The notes under the pieces were generated by a model. The model made no database searches. It saw nothing but the letters and a program-made list of their open reading frames with translations, and was not told where the DNA came from. From Lactobacillus sp. CBA3605 (GTDB lineage Bacteria; Bacillota; Bacilli; Lactobacillales; Lactobacillaceae): 64,000 nt of DNA. Positions 47,685-56,337 of the stretch are shown one piece after another; position 1 is the stretch's first letter; every line of letters starts with the position of its first letter. Location of the stretch: the NCBI RefSeq assembly GCF_002970915.1, contig NZ_CP027190.1, positions 558,001 through 622,000 on the forward strand. Reading direction: 5' to 3'. Position numbers and translations under genes: made by a program.

Positions 47685-48779
47685 TCAATCTGTCTGCCCC
47701 TGTTGCAACGTCTTAATTTCCCGTAAACCTGCATCAATCAGCACCAATATAATGACCCACGCAATAATAATCAAAATGGTGTACTTTTCCATATTAAAAG
47801 ATAACGGTGCATCCCAAGTGGCGTGCAAGGCGATTGCTAATAAGAAAAATCGAATAAAACGGCCATTCTGAAAAACACTGGTTGAAAGTGGCGCCGATCC
47901 CTTGGCTAGCGCTAAGGCAGCACCAACAATGGCACACCATAAGGTATGAGTCCCCAATGCCGTAACACCCCGCAGTAGCAATACGGATACCCCTAATTCA
48001 CCGGCGTAACCAGCTGTTTCAAACGTCGCAAAGCCAGCACCGATGGCCGCGCCAATCAACATGCCATTTAAAATAAACTTGGTATTAATCCGATTAATAT
48101 AGTAAGCAATCATGATTAACTTACCAGTCTCTTCAATTACGGCGACAATGGCCGCTGTCACAATTGACATTTGACCAATTTCAACAAATTGATATAATCC
48201 CAACGTAGCCAATAGTGAAGCCACACCACCCACCATGAAAATCTTAGTGACTTTAAAAATACTAATATTTTTAAACGTATTAATCTCAAAAAACATAATT
48301 AATAGGGAAAACGGCACTGCTAATGAGCTAATCGAAATCAACCCAACGTACATCTTTTGCCCATTTAAAACATAGAGACTGCCGACAAGTAAGCTAATCG
48401 TTAAAATAAATAACGCTAACACGCGTGAAAATAACCACGGTTTCACCGGTGAATCACTCACCTGTGCCAAAGTTGGCGTCGTTTGGCTAGTCCCAACAAT
48501 GAAGAGCGCTTCGGCTTCCGTTTCAGAATGCGATTTAAAAACTTCACTGAACATGGTGCCCAAATGAATCGGTACCTTCTTCTGTTCACCGGTCCAACTG
48601 TTTAACTTTTCCGTCGCCGAATCAAACAAATTTTGCGTTGGATGAGCAGCTTGTGCTTGCTGCTGATTCGTCGCCGCAGTTACGTGCATGTCACTGACAT
48701 TAAAACCACAATTAGTGCAGAACTTGGCCCCATCAGCCAATGCCTGACCACATTTGGGACAAAAACTAACATTATTCAT
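47685..48779 (-). CDS. zinc-ribbon PrsW-family intramembrane protease
   Basis: A 364-residue protein: zinc ribbon (Cys 7, 10, 21, 24), about 90 residues of linker, then seven to eight membrane segments. The PrsW (glutamic-type, CAAX-protease-like) motifs are present: EETGK at 216-220, FATFE at 250-254, His278 and HATWD at 319-323. Bacillus PrsW cleaves the anti-sigma factor RsiW; no anti-sigma gene is visible here, so the target is unknown. The gene lies 11 bases after the DUF805 gene and 22 before the serine hydrolase gene. Confidence 0.85.
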   Translation of the reverse strand: MNNVSFCPKCGQALADGAKFCTNCGFNVSDMHVTAATNQQQAQAAHPTQNLFDSATEKLNSWTGEQKKVPIHLGTMFSEVFKSHSETEAEALFIVGTSQTTPTLAQVSDSPVKPWLFSRVLALFILTISLLVGSLYVLNGQKMYVGLISISSLAVPFSLLIMFFEINTFKNISIFKVTKIFMVGGVASLLATLGLYQFVEIGQMSIVTAAIVAVIEETGKLIMIAYYINRINTKFILNGMLIGAAIGAGFATFETAGYAGELGVSVLLLRGVTALGTHTLWCAIVGAALALAKGSAPLSTSVFQNGRFIRFFLLAIALHATWDAPLSFNMEKYTILIIIAWVIILVLIDAGLREIKTLQQGQTD

Positions 48780-48790
48780 ACTAAAATCCT

Positions 48791-49330
48791 CTATTCAAAC
48801 CGATTGGCTTGGGTATCCCCACGACGACATAACAAAACAAGTAAATAAATCCAACCTACAATTGGTAGTAGCATCCACCAGTAATTGGCAAATGACCGAT
48901 TGCCATCATGCAAGCGGCGACTAACCGCCGTCAATGATGGCAAACAAAAGACCGCCGAGAAAATAGTCAGTAATAACTGACCTAGTTGCGCATCAAACAA
49001 CAGATAAATAGCCATCAACACCAAATAACATAACTCATAGGCTAGGATTGACCACCAGTAGTTTGCACGGCTCATTCGACCACGGAACTGCGCATATTTA
49101 CTAAAGTATTCCTTAAAGGCCCCCACCAATCCCAAATTCGATTGATAATCAATATTGGGTGTTGCTTGATTACGTGTCACTTGCGGTTGCGCTGGATTCA
49201 TAGTGGGCGTTACTGGTGGCGTTACTACAGTACTCTCATCAGTGCTAATCTGACTTAAATCTAAACCACAGTTTGGACAAAAGCGGGTCTCACGATCAAT
49301 CTTCGAACCACATCTAGGACAAAAACTCAT
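48791..49330 (-). CDS. zinc-ribbon DUF805 membrane protein
   Basis: A 179-residue protein with a zinc ribbon at the N-terminus (Cys 4, 7, 18, 21 in MSFCPRCG and RFCPNCG), a Thr/Pro-rich linker, and a DUF805 domain with FRGRMSRANYWW, RRLHDGNRS and about four membrane segments. DUF805 proteins are widespread small membrane proteins of unknown role. The start ATG (49328-49330) follows GGAGGAAT. This is the first gene of the cluster, divergent from an XRE regulator with a 286-base gap between starts. Confidence 0.82.
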   Translation of the reverse strand: MSFCPRCGSKIDRETRFCPNCGLDLSQISTDESTVVTPPVTPTMNPAQPQVTRNQATPNIDYQSNLGLVGAFKEYFSKYAQFRGRMSRANYWWSILAYELCYLVLMAIYLLFDAQLGQLLLTIFSAVFCLPSLTAVSRRLHDGNRSFANYWWMLLPIVGWIYLLVLLCRRGDTQANRFE

Positions 49331-49616
49331 TATAATTCCTCCAAAGTGTATCACTTTTGCGAACGTCGTTACCTAACTAGCTAGTATCGCAAATGTCACA
49401 ACTGCTGATTCCATTGCCTTTCTCGACTTTGCAAATGACTTACCTGCAGTTGTTTCCCACTTTAACTAACAAATTAATAAACGTATTCACATATTCCTAT
49501 ACAAAATTATAATTATATCGTTTTACTTTAGCAAGCACTTTTAGCAATATCATCCACCTATCAGTATAGAATCCCTGCTTCCATTGCTATACTAATGTGA
49601 TACAAGGGGTGATTTT
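49331..49616. promoter_or_regulatory. divergent control region of the zinc-ribbon cluster and the XRE gene
   Basis: AT-rich 286-base gap. A minus-strand TATAAT near 49520 may be the cluster -10. Copies of GTGATACA lie just before each start, in opposite orientation (49347-49354 minus, 49597-49604 plus). AGTATAG/CTATACT (49563-49569, 49587-49593) flank the likely XRE promoter (TGC-TATACT). Confidence 0.45.
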
Positions 49617-50288
49617 TTGGTCGACAAAACCTTTGGTAGTCGTTTAAAAGAACTTAGAATGCAAAAAGGCTATTCCGTACGCAGAGTCGCTCTTTATGGC
49701 GGTATTTCTTCTTCCTATTATTCACAAGTTGAAAATAATAAACGTAAAATTCCAAAACCAGAAACCTTAAGAAAAATTGCAACGGGACTACGTATTTCTA
49801 CTAATACAATCTTCGAACTAGCAGGACTTCTACCTGAGAATTCAAACCCGGAGCTTAACTTGTCACCGACTCAAACAGCACACAAAATTTCACTGATTGG
49901 CGCCAATGATCAAATCATCTTACCCACCAATCAGCGCGTCTACACCCAACTCCCACCATTAGGGGCCAGTCATCAAACACACTATTATTGGTTGCGCATT
50001 ACCGAGGACAACATGCACAGTGAAGGTATTTTACCTGGTGATTTAGCAATCATTAGTACCAATCCAAAACTAAGTTTGTTTTCTGAAATTCATCGTAGCC
50101 GGCTAGTGGCTGTCAACTTAAAGCATCAATATAACACCGTCATTCGCCGCGTCCTTTGGATTACAGATGATCACTATTTCATTATCAATCCACGTGAAAG
50201 TGAAGAACCACTCGTAATAACTGGCAGTGAATTTAAAACAATCTTTACTGGGGTCGTGATTAACGTGCACCGCGCAATCAACGGCTGA
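49617..50288 (+). CDS. XRE-family regulator with protease-dead S24 (LexA/CI-like) domain
   Basis: A 223-residue regulator with an N-terminal HTH_3 (about residues 6-65, GGISSSYYSQVENNKRKIP as recognition region) and a C-terminal S24 peptidase-like fold (about 95-220). The usual GDSM with the nucleophile Ser reads EDNMHSEG, and the usual T(I/V)KR(L/V) with the catalytic Lys reads TVIRRV, so self-cleavage is unlikely. It may keep only the dimerisation role. Start TTG (49617-49619) follows AAGGGGTGA. It is divergent from the zinc-ribbon cluster and is its likely regulator. Its AT-rich codon use at the 5' end is somewhat unlike its neighbours. Confidence 0.8.
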   Translation: MVDKTFGSRLKELRMQKGYSVRRVALYGGISSSYYSQVENNKRKIPKPETLRKIATGLRISTNTIFELAGLLPENSNPELNLSPTQTAHKISLIGANDQIILPTNQRVYTQLPPLGASHQTHYYWLRITEDNMHSEGILPGDLAIISTNPKLSLFSEIHRSRLVAVNLKHQYNTVIRRVLWITDDHYFIINPRESEEPLVITGSEFKTIFTGVVINVHRAING

Positions 50289-50309
50289 GCCTGAATTTGA
50301 ACGCATCAA

Positions 50310-50352
50310 AAAAGCGCTAAGCTTTCCTAAATTTGGAAAGCTTAGCGCTTTT
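50310..50352. terminator. bidirectional terminator
   Basis: Perfect 18-bp stem (50310-50327 with 50335-50352), loop TAAATTT, A/T ends on both sides, between two converging regulator genes. Confidence 0.9.
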
Positions 50353-50362
50353 GATTAATCAC

Positions 50363-51259
50363 TCAGGCTTCTTTAGCCACTTGCAATGGTGCAATGTGAT
50401 AATTGGCCATTTCTTCGGTGATTTTTTGGGTTAAAGTCGCATTATGCGTCACTAGGCTTAAGGCATAGGCCACATAATAATGGTCATGGGCCGCTTGAAT
50501 ATCGTTTAAAACAACTTCATTGGCCGCTTTTTGTGCATACAAGCGATCTAGCAAGTATAATGATTGACTTTCTTGTGCTTTCTTCAACGCTAAATCAATG
50601 AGCTCTAAGGCTGCTTCTGGAAAATTAATTTTAGCATATAATTGTGCAGCGGACGCATAGATTAAGATTTCATTTTGTAGATAATCATCATCACCAATGG
50701 GCAACGCTTCGGCATCCATGTTATCCAAAGTTGCCACCGCTTGCTTTACAAAAATTTCAGCTTTGTCGTAGGATTGCTTGCGTTCGTAAGCCAAGCCTGT
50801 GCCTAAAGTCGCTAAAATCGCAAACATATCATGACTTGATTTGACAAATTGATTTAATAACATTCCAAAGTTAAAAATAGCTTCATCCGCATTGTCACCT
50901 AACATCAATTGTAAGTAACCTTCATAATAATAATATTGTTTTTTATCAGTAATACTCCGTAACTGTTTCGGTCGGATTTTTGTAAAGGTCGTATTCGCCG
51001 CTTCCAAATTATCCTGCCGAATTAATAAATTAATCTTTTTAAAAGTCCGATATAATTGATCATCATTTTCAATGATGACTTCTGACAATCGAATGCCCAA
51101 ACGATTACAAATTTTCATCATAATTTTCATGCTGGGAATCTTACTTTTTTTCTCAATTAAACTAATCGTGGCCTGGGTACAAATACCCTCCGCCAATTCC
51201 TTTTGCGACATGCCTTTTCGCTTCCGAAATTGCCGAACTTTCTCTCCCAATATTCTCAT
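50363..51259 (-). CDS. XRE-TPR transcriptional regulator (Rgg/PlcR-like layout)
   Basis: A 298-residue protein with an N-terminal HTH_3 (about 4-58: RQFRKRKGMSQKELAEG then ATISLIEKK) and about 230 residues of helical repeats that look like TPRs. This layout is shared with peptide-responsive regulators of the RRNPP group (Rgg, PlcR) and with many uncharacterised lactobacillus regulators. No small peptide gene is evident next to it. Start ATG (51257-51259) follows GAGGGG; longer readings upstream lack a ribosome binding site. It converges with the S24-type XRE gene. Confidence 0.8.
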   Translation of the reverse strand: MRILGEKVRQFRKRKGMSQKELAEGICTQATISLIEKKSKIPSMKIMMKICNRLGIRLSEVIIENDDQLYRTFKKINLLIRQDNLEAANTTFTKIRPKQLRSITDKKQYYYYEGYLQLMLGDNADEAIFNFGMLLNQFVKSSHDMFAILATLGTGLAYERKQSYDKAEIFVKQAVATLDNMDAEALPIGDDDYLQNEILIYASAAQLYAKINFPEAALELIDLALKKAQESQSLYLLDRLYAQKAANEVVLNDIQAAHDHYYVAYALSLVTHNATLTQKITEEMANYHIAPLQVAKEA

Positions 51260-51721
51260 CTTAAACCCCTCTTTATGTCTGTTGCCTTTCAACCTAACAC
51301 TAATTTGATCACCATTTAGTCCGACCCCACTCGCAACCTAAATGTCGTTAACCACCTTATCAATCCCCAATAGACCAATTCAATAATTGGACTGCCCACT
51401 TTTGATAAATTGGACAATACCAATTACGCATATTATTATATTCAGATAATACATAATACGCAAGAAATAAGAGTAATTCTTATTTAATATTAAGTTATAT
51501 CATGTTTTATACCTGCATTCACTCATTAATCACCAGCAGTTCCAATTAGTTCACCAAACTTATCTACGTAAAGTTTGGTGACTCACCAGACTGTCGAAAG
51601 CGATTTAAAGTGGATAAGACCAGGATTTATTTTCGTCAAGCAACCTCACATCTCATTACCGTTTAGCGCACATCACGGCCCCTCATGCCATCATTAACTT
51701 TCTCATGCAACCCACAATTAA
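51260..51721. other. 462-base AT-rich gap upstream of the XRE-TPR gene
   Basis: No open frame with a ribosome binding site. It holds an exact 11-bp inverted repeat TCACCAAACTT / AAGTTTGGTGA (51551-51561 with 51571-51581) without a T tract, a short AATAAGAGTAATTCTTATT palindrome near 51465-51485, and two ATTGGAC copies near 51376 and 51408. These may be regulator binding sites. Confidence 0.5.
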
Positions 51722-53278
51722 CTATAACCAACCCATTAACCAATTAATGAGCTGATAGCCATAGTAATGTTGTGGTCGTTTTTGTAACTGCCGTAATCGA
51801 CCAGGCTGATTGGTAATCAGGCCGGTTGCACCACTAACTGCCAACCGGCTTAGGGCTAGCCGGCGGTCCACCGTCCATAAATAAACGGCTTTATGTTCAC
51901 GGTTAGCGGCTGTCAGTTGTTCACGGGTGACCGTCAATGCTTGTAACGAGTAAAAATCTGCCTGATTAGGCGCCAAGTTAGTTAAATAAAATGGCATGAT
52001 ATACCCCACCCGTAATTGCGGTGTGTGCTGTTTCAACCGCAGTACCACTTGATAATCTAACGAATGCACCGCATCGTGCCGCTGCTCGATTGTCGCCGCA
52101 TAACGGTTAGCGAATGGCGTCATTAACGGTGCGACGTTGCCAACTGCCTTGATTTCAACAAGTAACGGTTGCTTCAACTGTTTCGAAGTTGCCAAATAAT
52201 GATCAAAGGTACTTAATTCACCACGGTGCCCATGCTCGCGCAACGGTAACCCGGCGAGTTGATCTAACCGATAATCAGCAACTGGCCCCGGTCGCCGTGC
52301 TAAATTAGTCAAAGTGGCATCATGCATCACGACCCAATGACGATCAGCGGTCGGTTGAATGTCCATCTCGACCATCGTCGGTTGGGCCGCCTTAACCGTC
52401 CGTTTTAGCGCGCTAGTTGTATTTTGAACACCATCGGGTCCATTAACACCACGATGAGCAATTACCGCTGGTGTTGTCTTAGGTGGCGTTTGAAGCCACC
52501 AAGTTGCATAGCCCAAATTAAGGCCAACTAACACCAGCATTAAATAACGCCCAAGTCGCTGGCGCTGTGGTTGCATCGGTGCGACCAGCAGTCCCCAACT
52601 TCCGGCTAACACTAGCCAGACACCACTCTGCAACGTTGCTAAACTAACAATTGCCATCAAGCGCCCGGCAGTCACATTTAGCTGTTCAATCCCAAATGTT
52701 AAGGCTACCAGGAGGCTACTAGCTAAGATTCCCCAGCCAATCAAAGGGACCAGGCCTCGTAACAGCCGTTTGATGACTGACCACCAACTCGTCTGCCAGC
52801 CCATTGTCCACCAGGCGCGCCACGTCGTTGGCTGGCGTAATTGTTGTCGCCAACTTGGTAACCACTTAAAGGCAACCAACCATAAGCATAGCCACCCACC
52901 ACCGACCCACGGTCCCCAGTCGTAACGTGTCATAAACAGGCTATTCTGTAATGGCACCGCTAACCGGATACTGGCTTGTAGTGTCGCTAAATAGCCACCC
53001 CAACCTAAAGGTAGCCAAATTAACCCTAATAAAAGTTGTAAGGCCCAAATCAACCGACGCTGTCGCCAAGACCAAGTCCGTGCCGCTGATTTTTCAGCTA
53101 ACCACGGCAACCAGCAACTCAGTCCTAATAGACCAAATAAACTAATCATCCCGCCAAACTGAATACCTAAAACTTTGACACCCAGCGCAACTGCCAAGCC
53201 ACCACTCCACCAAAGTGTCAGTGGCCCCTGTAACTGTTGTACGCCCCGGTTGATTACTTGCCAGCCCCGTGATCGCAT
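51722..53278 (-). CDS. membrane-fused glycerophosphodiester phosphodiesterase
   Basis: A 518-residue protein with about six membrane segments in the N-terminal half (GDPD membrane domain) and a C-terminal catalytic domain from about residue 270. The catalytic elements are VIAHRGVNG, MVEMDIQPT and VVMHDATL, giving the His, Glu, Asp and His used by GDPD enzymes. Such fused forms are typical of lactobacilli and streptococci and may act on lipoteichoic acid or lipid-derived glycerophosphodiesters outside the cell. Start ATG follows AAGGAGA. Trp and Gln are very frequent in the membrane part. It follows the antiporter at 139 bases. Confidence 0.9.
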   Translation of the reverse strand: MRSRGWQVINRGVQQLQGPLTLWWSGGLAVALGVKVLGIQFGGMISLFGLLGLSCWLPWLAEKSAARTWSWRQRRLIWALQLLLGLIWLPLGWGGYLATLQASIRLAVPLQNSLFMTRYDWGPWVGGGWLCLWLVAFKWLPSWRQQLRQPTTWRAWWTMGWQTSWWSVIKRLLRGLVPLIGWGILASSLLVALTFGIEQLNVTAGRLMAIVSLATLQSGVWLVLAGSWGLLVAPMQPQRQRLGRYLMLVLVGLNLGYATWWLQTPPKTTPAVIAHRGVNGPDGVQNTTSALKRTVKAAQPTMVEMDIQPTADRHWVVMHDATLTNLARRPGPVADYRLDQLAGLPLREHGHRGELSTFDHYLATSKQLKQPLLVEIKAVGNVAPLMTPFANRYAATIEQRHDAVHSLDYQVVLRLKQHTPQLRVGYIMPFYLTNLAPNQADFYSLQALTVTREQLTAANREHKAVYLWTVDRRLALSRLAVSGATGLITNQPGRLRQLQKRPQHYYGYQLINWLMGWL

Positions 53279-53375
53279 GTCCCCATCTCCTTCGTTATCT
53301 TAAACTAAAGCTCTCTCAGTCTATCTTATGTGAATTTACCGCTAATTAAAAGACCCGCATCCCAATTTTCAGCAA

Positions 53376-53409
53376 TCAAAAAGGTCCCTCAAATCACTCT
53401 GAGAGACCT
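53376..53409 (-). terminator. intrinsic terminator after the antiporter
   Basis: Minus-strand stem AGGTCTCTCA / TGAGGGACCT (53400-53409 with 53382-53391) and a T tract. Confidence 0.8.
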
Positions 53410-53417
53410 AACTTGTA

Positions 53418-55001
53418 CTAGACCATCCGACTGTATGGGTCAACGACTAGCGCTTCCGACATCAACACTTCCGTATAAATATCGTGGATAAGATCAACCG
53501 CCACCACATGTTGATGCGCCTGCTCAGCTAAAAAAGCACGTTCACTTGCAAAAGCCTGCATCATAGCCCAGCGCTGATCACGACTCTGAATAAGACTAAC
53601 CGCTTCAGTCCGACTCGTCATTCTTCGCCAGCGCCGCACAAAAGCCCCCAATGGATTATTTTTTGTCTGGTCCTGCAAATCATAAATAACCGTTTTTTTT
53701 AGCTCGGGAGTTAAATTTAGCGCCTCTACCCGGGCAATTCCAACTGCCGTCATTTCGCGTCGTAAATGTGCTAATACCATCGGCTTATTCAACGCGTCGC
53801 CATCGCGTGGCAATAGCCATTTAAAGGCAATTGTGGGTACCAACATACTCACAATAATAACCACCGTCTCGACCAGAATAATCTGGTCAAATTGAGCCGT
53901 TGTCACAACGCCTGAAATCGAAAAAGTCATCGCGAGGGTAACTGCACCGTGGACACCGCCTAAAGCAAATAACCAACTTGCTTGCCAGTGCCGTTTAGTT
54001 ACGAAAAGATAAGCATATCCTAGACGGCAAATGACTAATAAACCGTAAATAGCTAATCCTAGCCATAACCACCGTAACGAGACAAACATCTGCTGATATT
54101 GCGCCCGAAAGATCCGTTCAAGACTAATTCCTAAAATAACAAAGACACTACCATTTAAAATTTCTGAACCAAAATTCATTAATTCTGTGCCGAAATACAT
54201 TTGGCGTGGGACCGTGAATCGACTACTATTGGCCTCTCCATTATGGATTAAACCAGCGACTACCACCGCAATAATCCCCGAAACCATTAGTTTCTCAGCA
54301 ATTAAGTAAATAATAATCGGCGTTAACAAATAAATAAGCGTTTGTGATGAAACCACATTCGATTCTGTCCGGGCAAAGGCTTGTCGAAACAACATAAAGC
54401 CCAAAGCAAGTCCACCACCTACGATGACCCCACCAATCGCTGACACGAGTAACCGCCCTATATTGCCGGCTAAAGCAAGCTGGCTCGTTTTAAGCCATAA
54501 CACACCGGCTTCCAGCAGAATTAGCCCAGTCGCATCATTAAAGAGTGACTCCATCTTCAAATGATCAACCAAGCGTTCACTGAACTTTCGGCCAGAAATA
54601 ACCGATTCAAAGGCAGTCGCATCCGTTGGTGTACTGATTGCCACCATTATCAGCGCCACAGGAAGACCAATTGCAAAGCCCTTACTCAACCCTAAAGTTG
54701 CCACGATTGCTGACGCAATTGCCAAAATGAACGCAGTCCCTAAAATACTAGGAATCCCTTTACCAACCTTAACCATTGGTGTGACTTGACCTTCAAAAAA
54801 CAACAGGGGTGCCAATATCAGCAACATAAAGACATCATTTTCAAAATTCGGAACTAATTGATTTAAACTCGGAATCATACCAATGATGATCCCCGCAAAT
54901 AATGCCAAATACGTTTTTGAAATTTTAGGTAACCATTGTGCAACCAGGTTGGTTAATGCCACCGTGATAGCCAAAACAAAAATTGAAATAAGCAGTGCCA
55001 T
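53418..55001 (-). CDS. Na+(K+)/H+ antiporter, CPA1 family
   Basis: A 527-residue membrane protein with about 11-12 hydrophobic segments in the first 390 residues and a hydrophilic, helical C-terminal tail of about 130 residues. Typical CPA1 features are LFNDATGLILLEAG, an ISTPTDATAFESVISG segment with the paired Asp-type ion site, and HGAVTLAMTFSI. The family exports Na+ (or K+) in exchange for protons and regulates pH. Start ATG follows AGGAGG. Terminators flank it on both sides, so it is monocistronic. Confidence 0.92.
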   Translation of the reverse strand: MALLISIFVLAITVALTNLVAQWLPKISKTYLALFAGIIIGMIPSLNQLVPNFENDVFMLLILAPLLFFEGQVTPMVKVGKGIPSILGTAFILAIASAIVATLGLSKGFAIGLPVALIMVAISTPTDATAFESVISGRKFSERLVDHLKMESLFNDATGLILLEAGVLWLKTSQLALAGNIGRLLVSAIGGVIVGGGLALGFMLFRQAFARTESNVVSSQTLIYLLTPIIIYLIAEKLMVSGIIAVVVAGLIHNGEANSSRFTVPRQMYFGTELMNFGSEILNGSVFVILGISLERIFRAQYQQMFVSLRWLWLGLAIYGLLVICRLGYAYLFVTKRHWQASWLFALGGVHGAVTLAMTFSISGVVTTAQFDQIILVETVVIIVSMLVPTIAFKWLLPRDGDALNKPMVLAHLRREMTAVGIARVEALNLTPELKKTVIYDLQDQTKNNPLGAFVRRWRRMTSRTEAVSLIQSRDQRWAMMQAFASERAFLAEQAHQHVVAVDLIHDIYTEVLMSEALVVDPYSRMV

Positions 55002-55060
55002 TTATTCTGCCTCCTATCAGGAGCCCTTATTGGTCCGACTCCCCCACTTTAAAACCATTA

Positions 55061-55092
55061 AAACGAGCCTAGGCCATCTTGCCTAAGCTCGT
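55061..55092 (-). terminator. intrinsic terminator after ddl
   Basis: Stem ACGAGCCTAGGC / GCCTAAGCTCGT (55063-55074 with 55081-55092) followed by TTTTAA on the minus strand. Confidence 0.8.
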
Positions 55093-55124
55093 CTGCAACG
55101 CTCAAATATTCGATTACCACTACG

Positions 55125-56237
55125 TTATTCGGCGTCTAAACTCACAAAATCATAATGAATTTCTGATTGACGCTTGAATTCATCAAAACCGAGTTGAATC
55201 AACCGGTCGATTAAGTCGGCATAGCCAATTCCAGAAACTTCCCACAACTTAGGATACAAGCTAATGTTTGTAAACCCAGGTAAAGTGTTGATTTCGCCCA
55301 AATAAGGTTCGCCATCTTCAGAAACTAAGAAGTCCACTCGTGCCATCCCTTTTAAGCCTAACGCTTTAAAGGCATCCAAGGACATTTGTTGAATCCGTTT
55401 CGTTAAATCATCAGGTAACTCAACAGGCAATTCAAAGGTCACGCCACTAGCGTCCACGAACTTATTATTATAATCATAAAAAGTATCAGACTTAGGCACA
55501 TCTATAGCGCCTAACTTCGAGGCCTTCGCATCTTCATTACCTAAGATTGAACATTCAACTTCACGGGGATTATCCACAGAAGCTTCCACTAAAATCTTGT
55601 AATCATACTTGAAAGCATCCGCTAAACCGGCCAAGTAGTCTTGTTCATTTTCAGCTTTATGAATGCCGACTGATGACCCTTGGTTGGCTGGCTTAATGAA
55701 CAAATGATCACTCACATTTTCACGCAAATACGCATAAGTCATCTGATCCCGATTTTCCGGCGTCACCACCACATATTTCGTGTTTTGAATATGATGATGC
55801 GTCAAAATCTGCTTCGTAATATCCTTGTCAAAGCTGGCAGCCGACGCTAATACACCACTGCCGACGTACGGTTTTTTCAATAACTTGAATAACCCTTGCA
55901 ACGTCCCATCTTCACCTAAATTCCCATGTACGACGGGATAAAAAATATCAATATCCTTAGCCGCTGCTAAGTTCTTGATGGGCGCCAATGGATCACTCAT
56001 ATCGAGTTTTGGCAGTTCGGTCGCCACAACTTGGTCTTCGGGCTCGCCATTAAAGACGCGTCGTGTTGCAGCGTCACTTAAAACAATCCCGTCCTTCGTT
56101 AATAAGAACAAATCGATATCATACTTCGTTTTGTCCATGGCATCGTAAATATTGTGCGCTGAACGCTTTGAAACATCATGTTCCGAAGAGTTCCCGCCAA
56201 ATAACAAGCCAACATGGATCTTTGTTTGTGTCTCCAT
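55125..56237 (-). CDS. ddl: D-alanine-D-lactate (D-Ala-D-Ala) ligase family
   Basis: An ATP-grasp ligase joining D-alanine to a second D-residue for the peptidoglycan stem. The 370 residues show LLFGGNSSEHDVSKRSA, YPVVHGNLGEDG, FIKPANQGSSVGI and EINTLPGFT. The specificity position reads YDYNNKF with Phe at about residue 260, where D-Ala-D-Ala ligases have Tyr (YDYEAKY). In Leuconostoc and lactobacilli this Phe is the known mark of D-Ala-D-Lac activity and intrinsic vancomycin resistance. Start ATG (56235-56237) is chosen because the upstream ATG lies inside the AGGA site. Confidence 0.93.
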   Translation of the reverse strand: METQTKIHVGLLFGGNSSEHDVSKRSAHNIYDAMDKTKYDIDLFLLTKDGIVLSDAATRRVFNGEPEDQVVATELPKLDMSDPLAPIKNLAAAKDIDIFYPVVHGNLGEDGTLQGLFKLLKKPYVGSGVLASAASFDKDITKQILTHHHIQNTKYVVVTPENRDQMTYAYLRENVSDHLFIKPANQGSSVGIHKAENEQDYLAGLADAFKYDYKILVEASVDNPREVECSILGNEDAKASKLGAIDVPKSDTFYDYNNKFVDASGVTFELPVELPDDLTKRIQQMSLDAFKALGLKGMARVDFLVSEDGEPYLGEINTLPGFTNISLYPKLWEVSGIGYADLIDRLIQLGFDEFKRQSEIHYDFVSLDAE

Positions 56238-56337
56238 TATTAAGTTCATCCTATCAAGATTTATTTCATACTACGGCTTATCTAATTCTACAATATCTCA
56301 TCACGATTGAAAACATTTTTGCAATGTTTAATCACAA

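Noticed and set aside
49617-51259. Prophage remnant (two XRE regulators)
   Set aside because: No integrase, excisionase, structural gene or attachment repeats around them; they more likely serve the neighbouring chromosomal operon.
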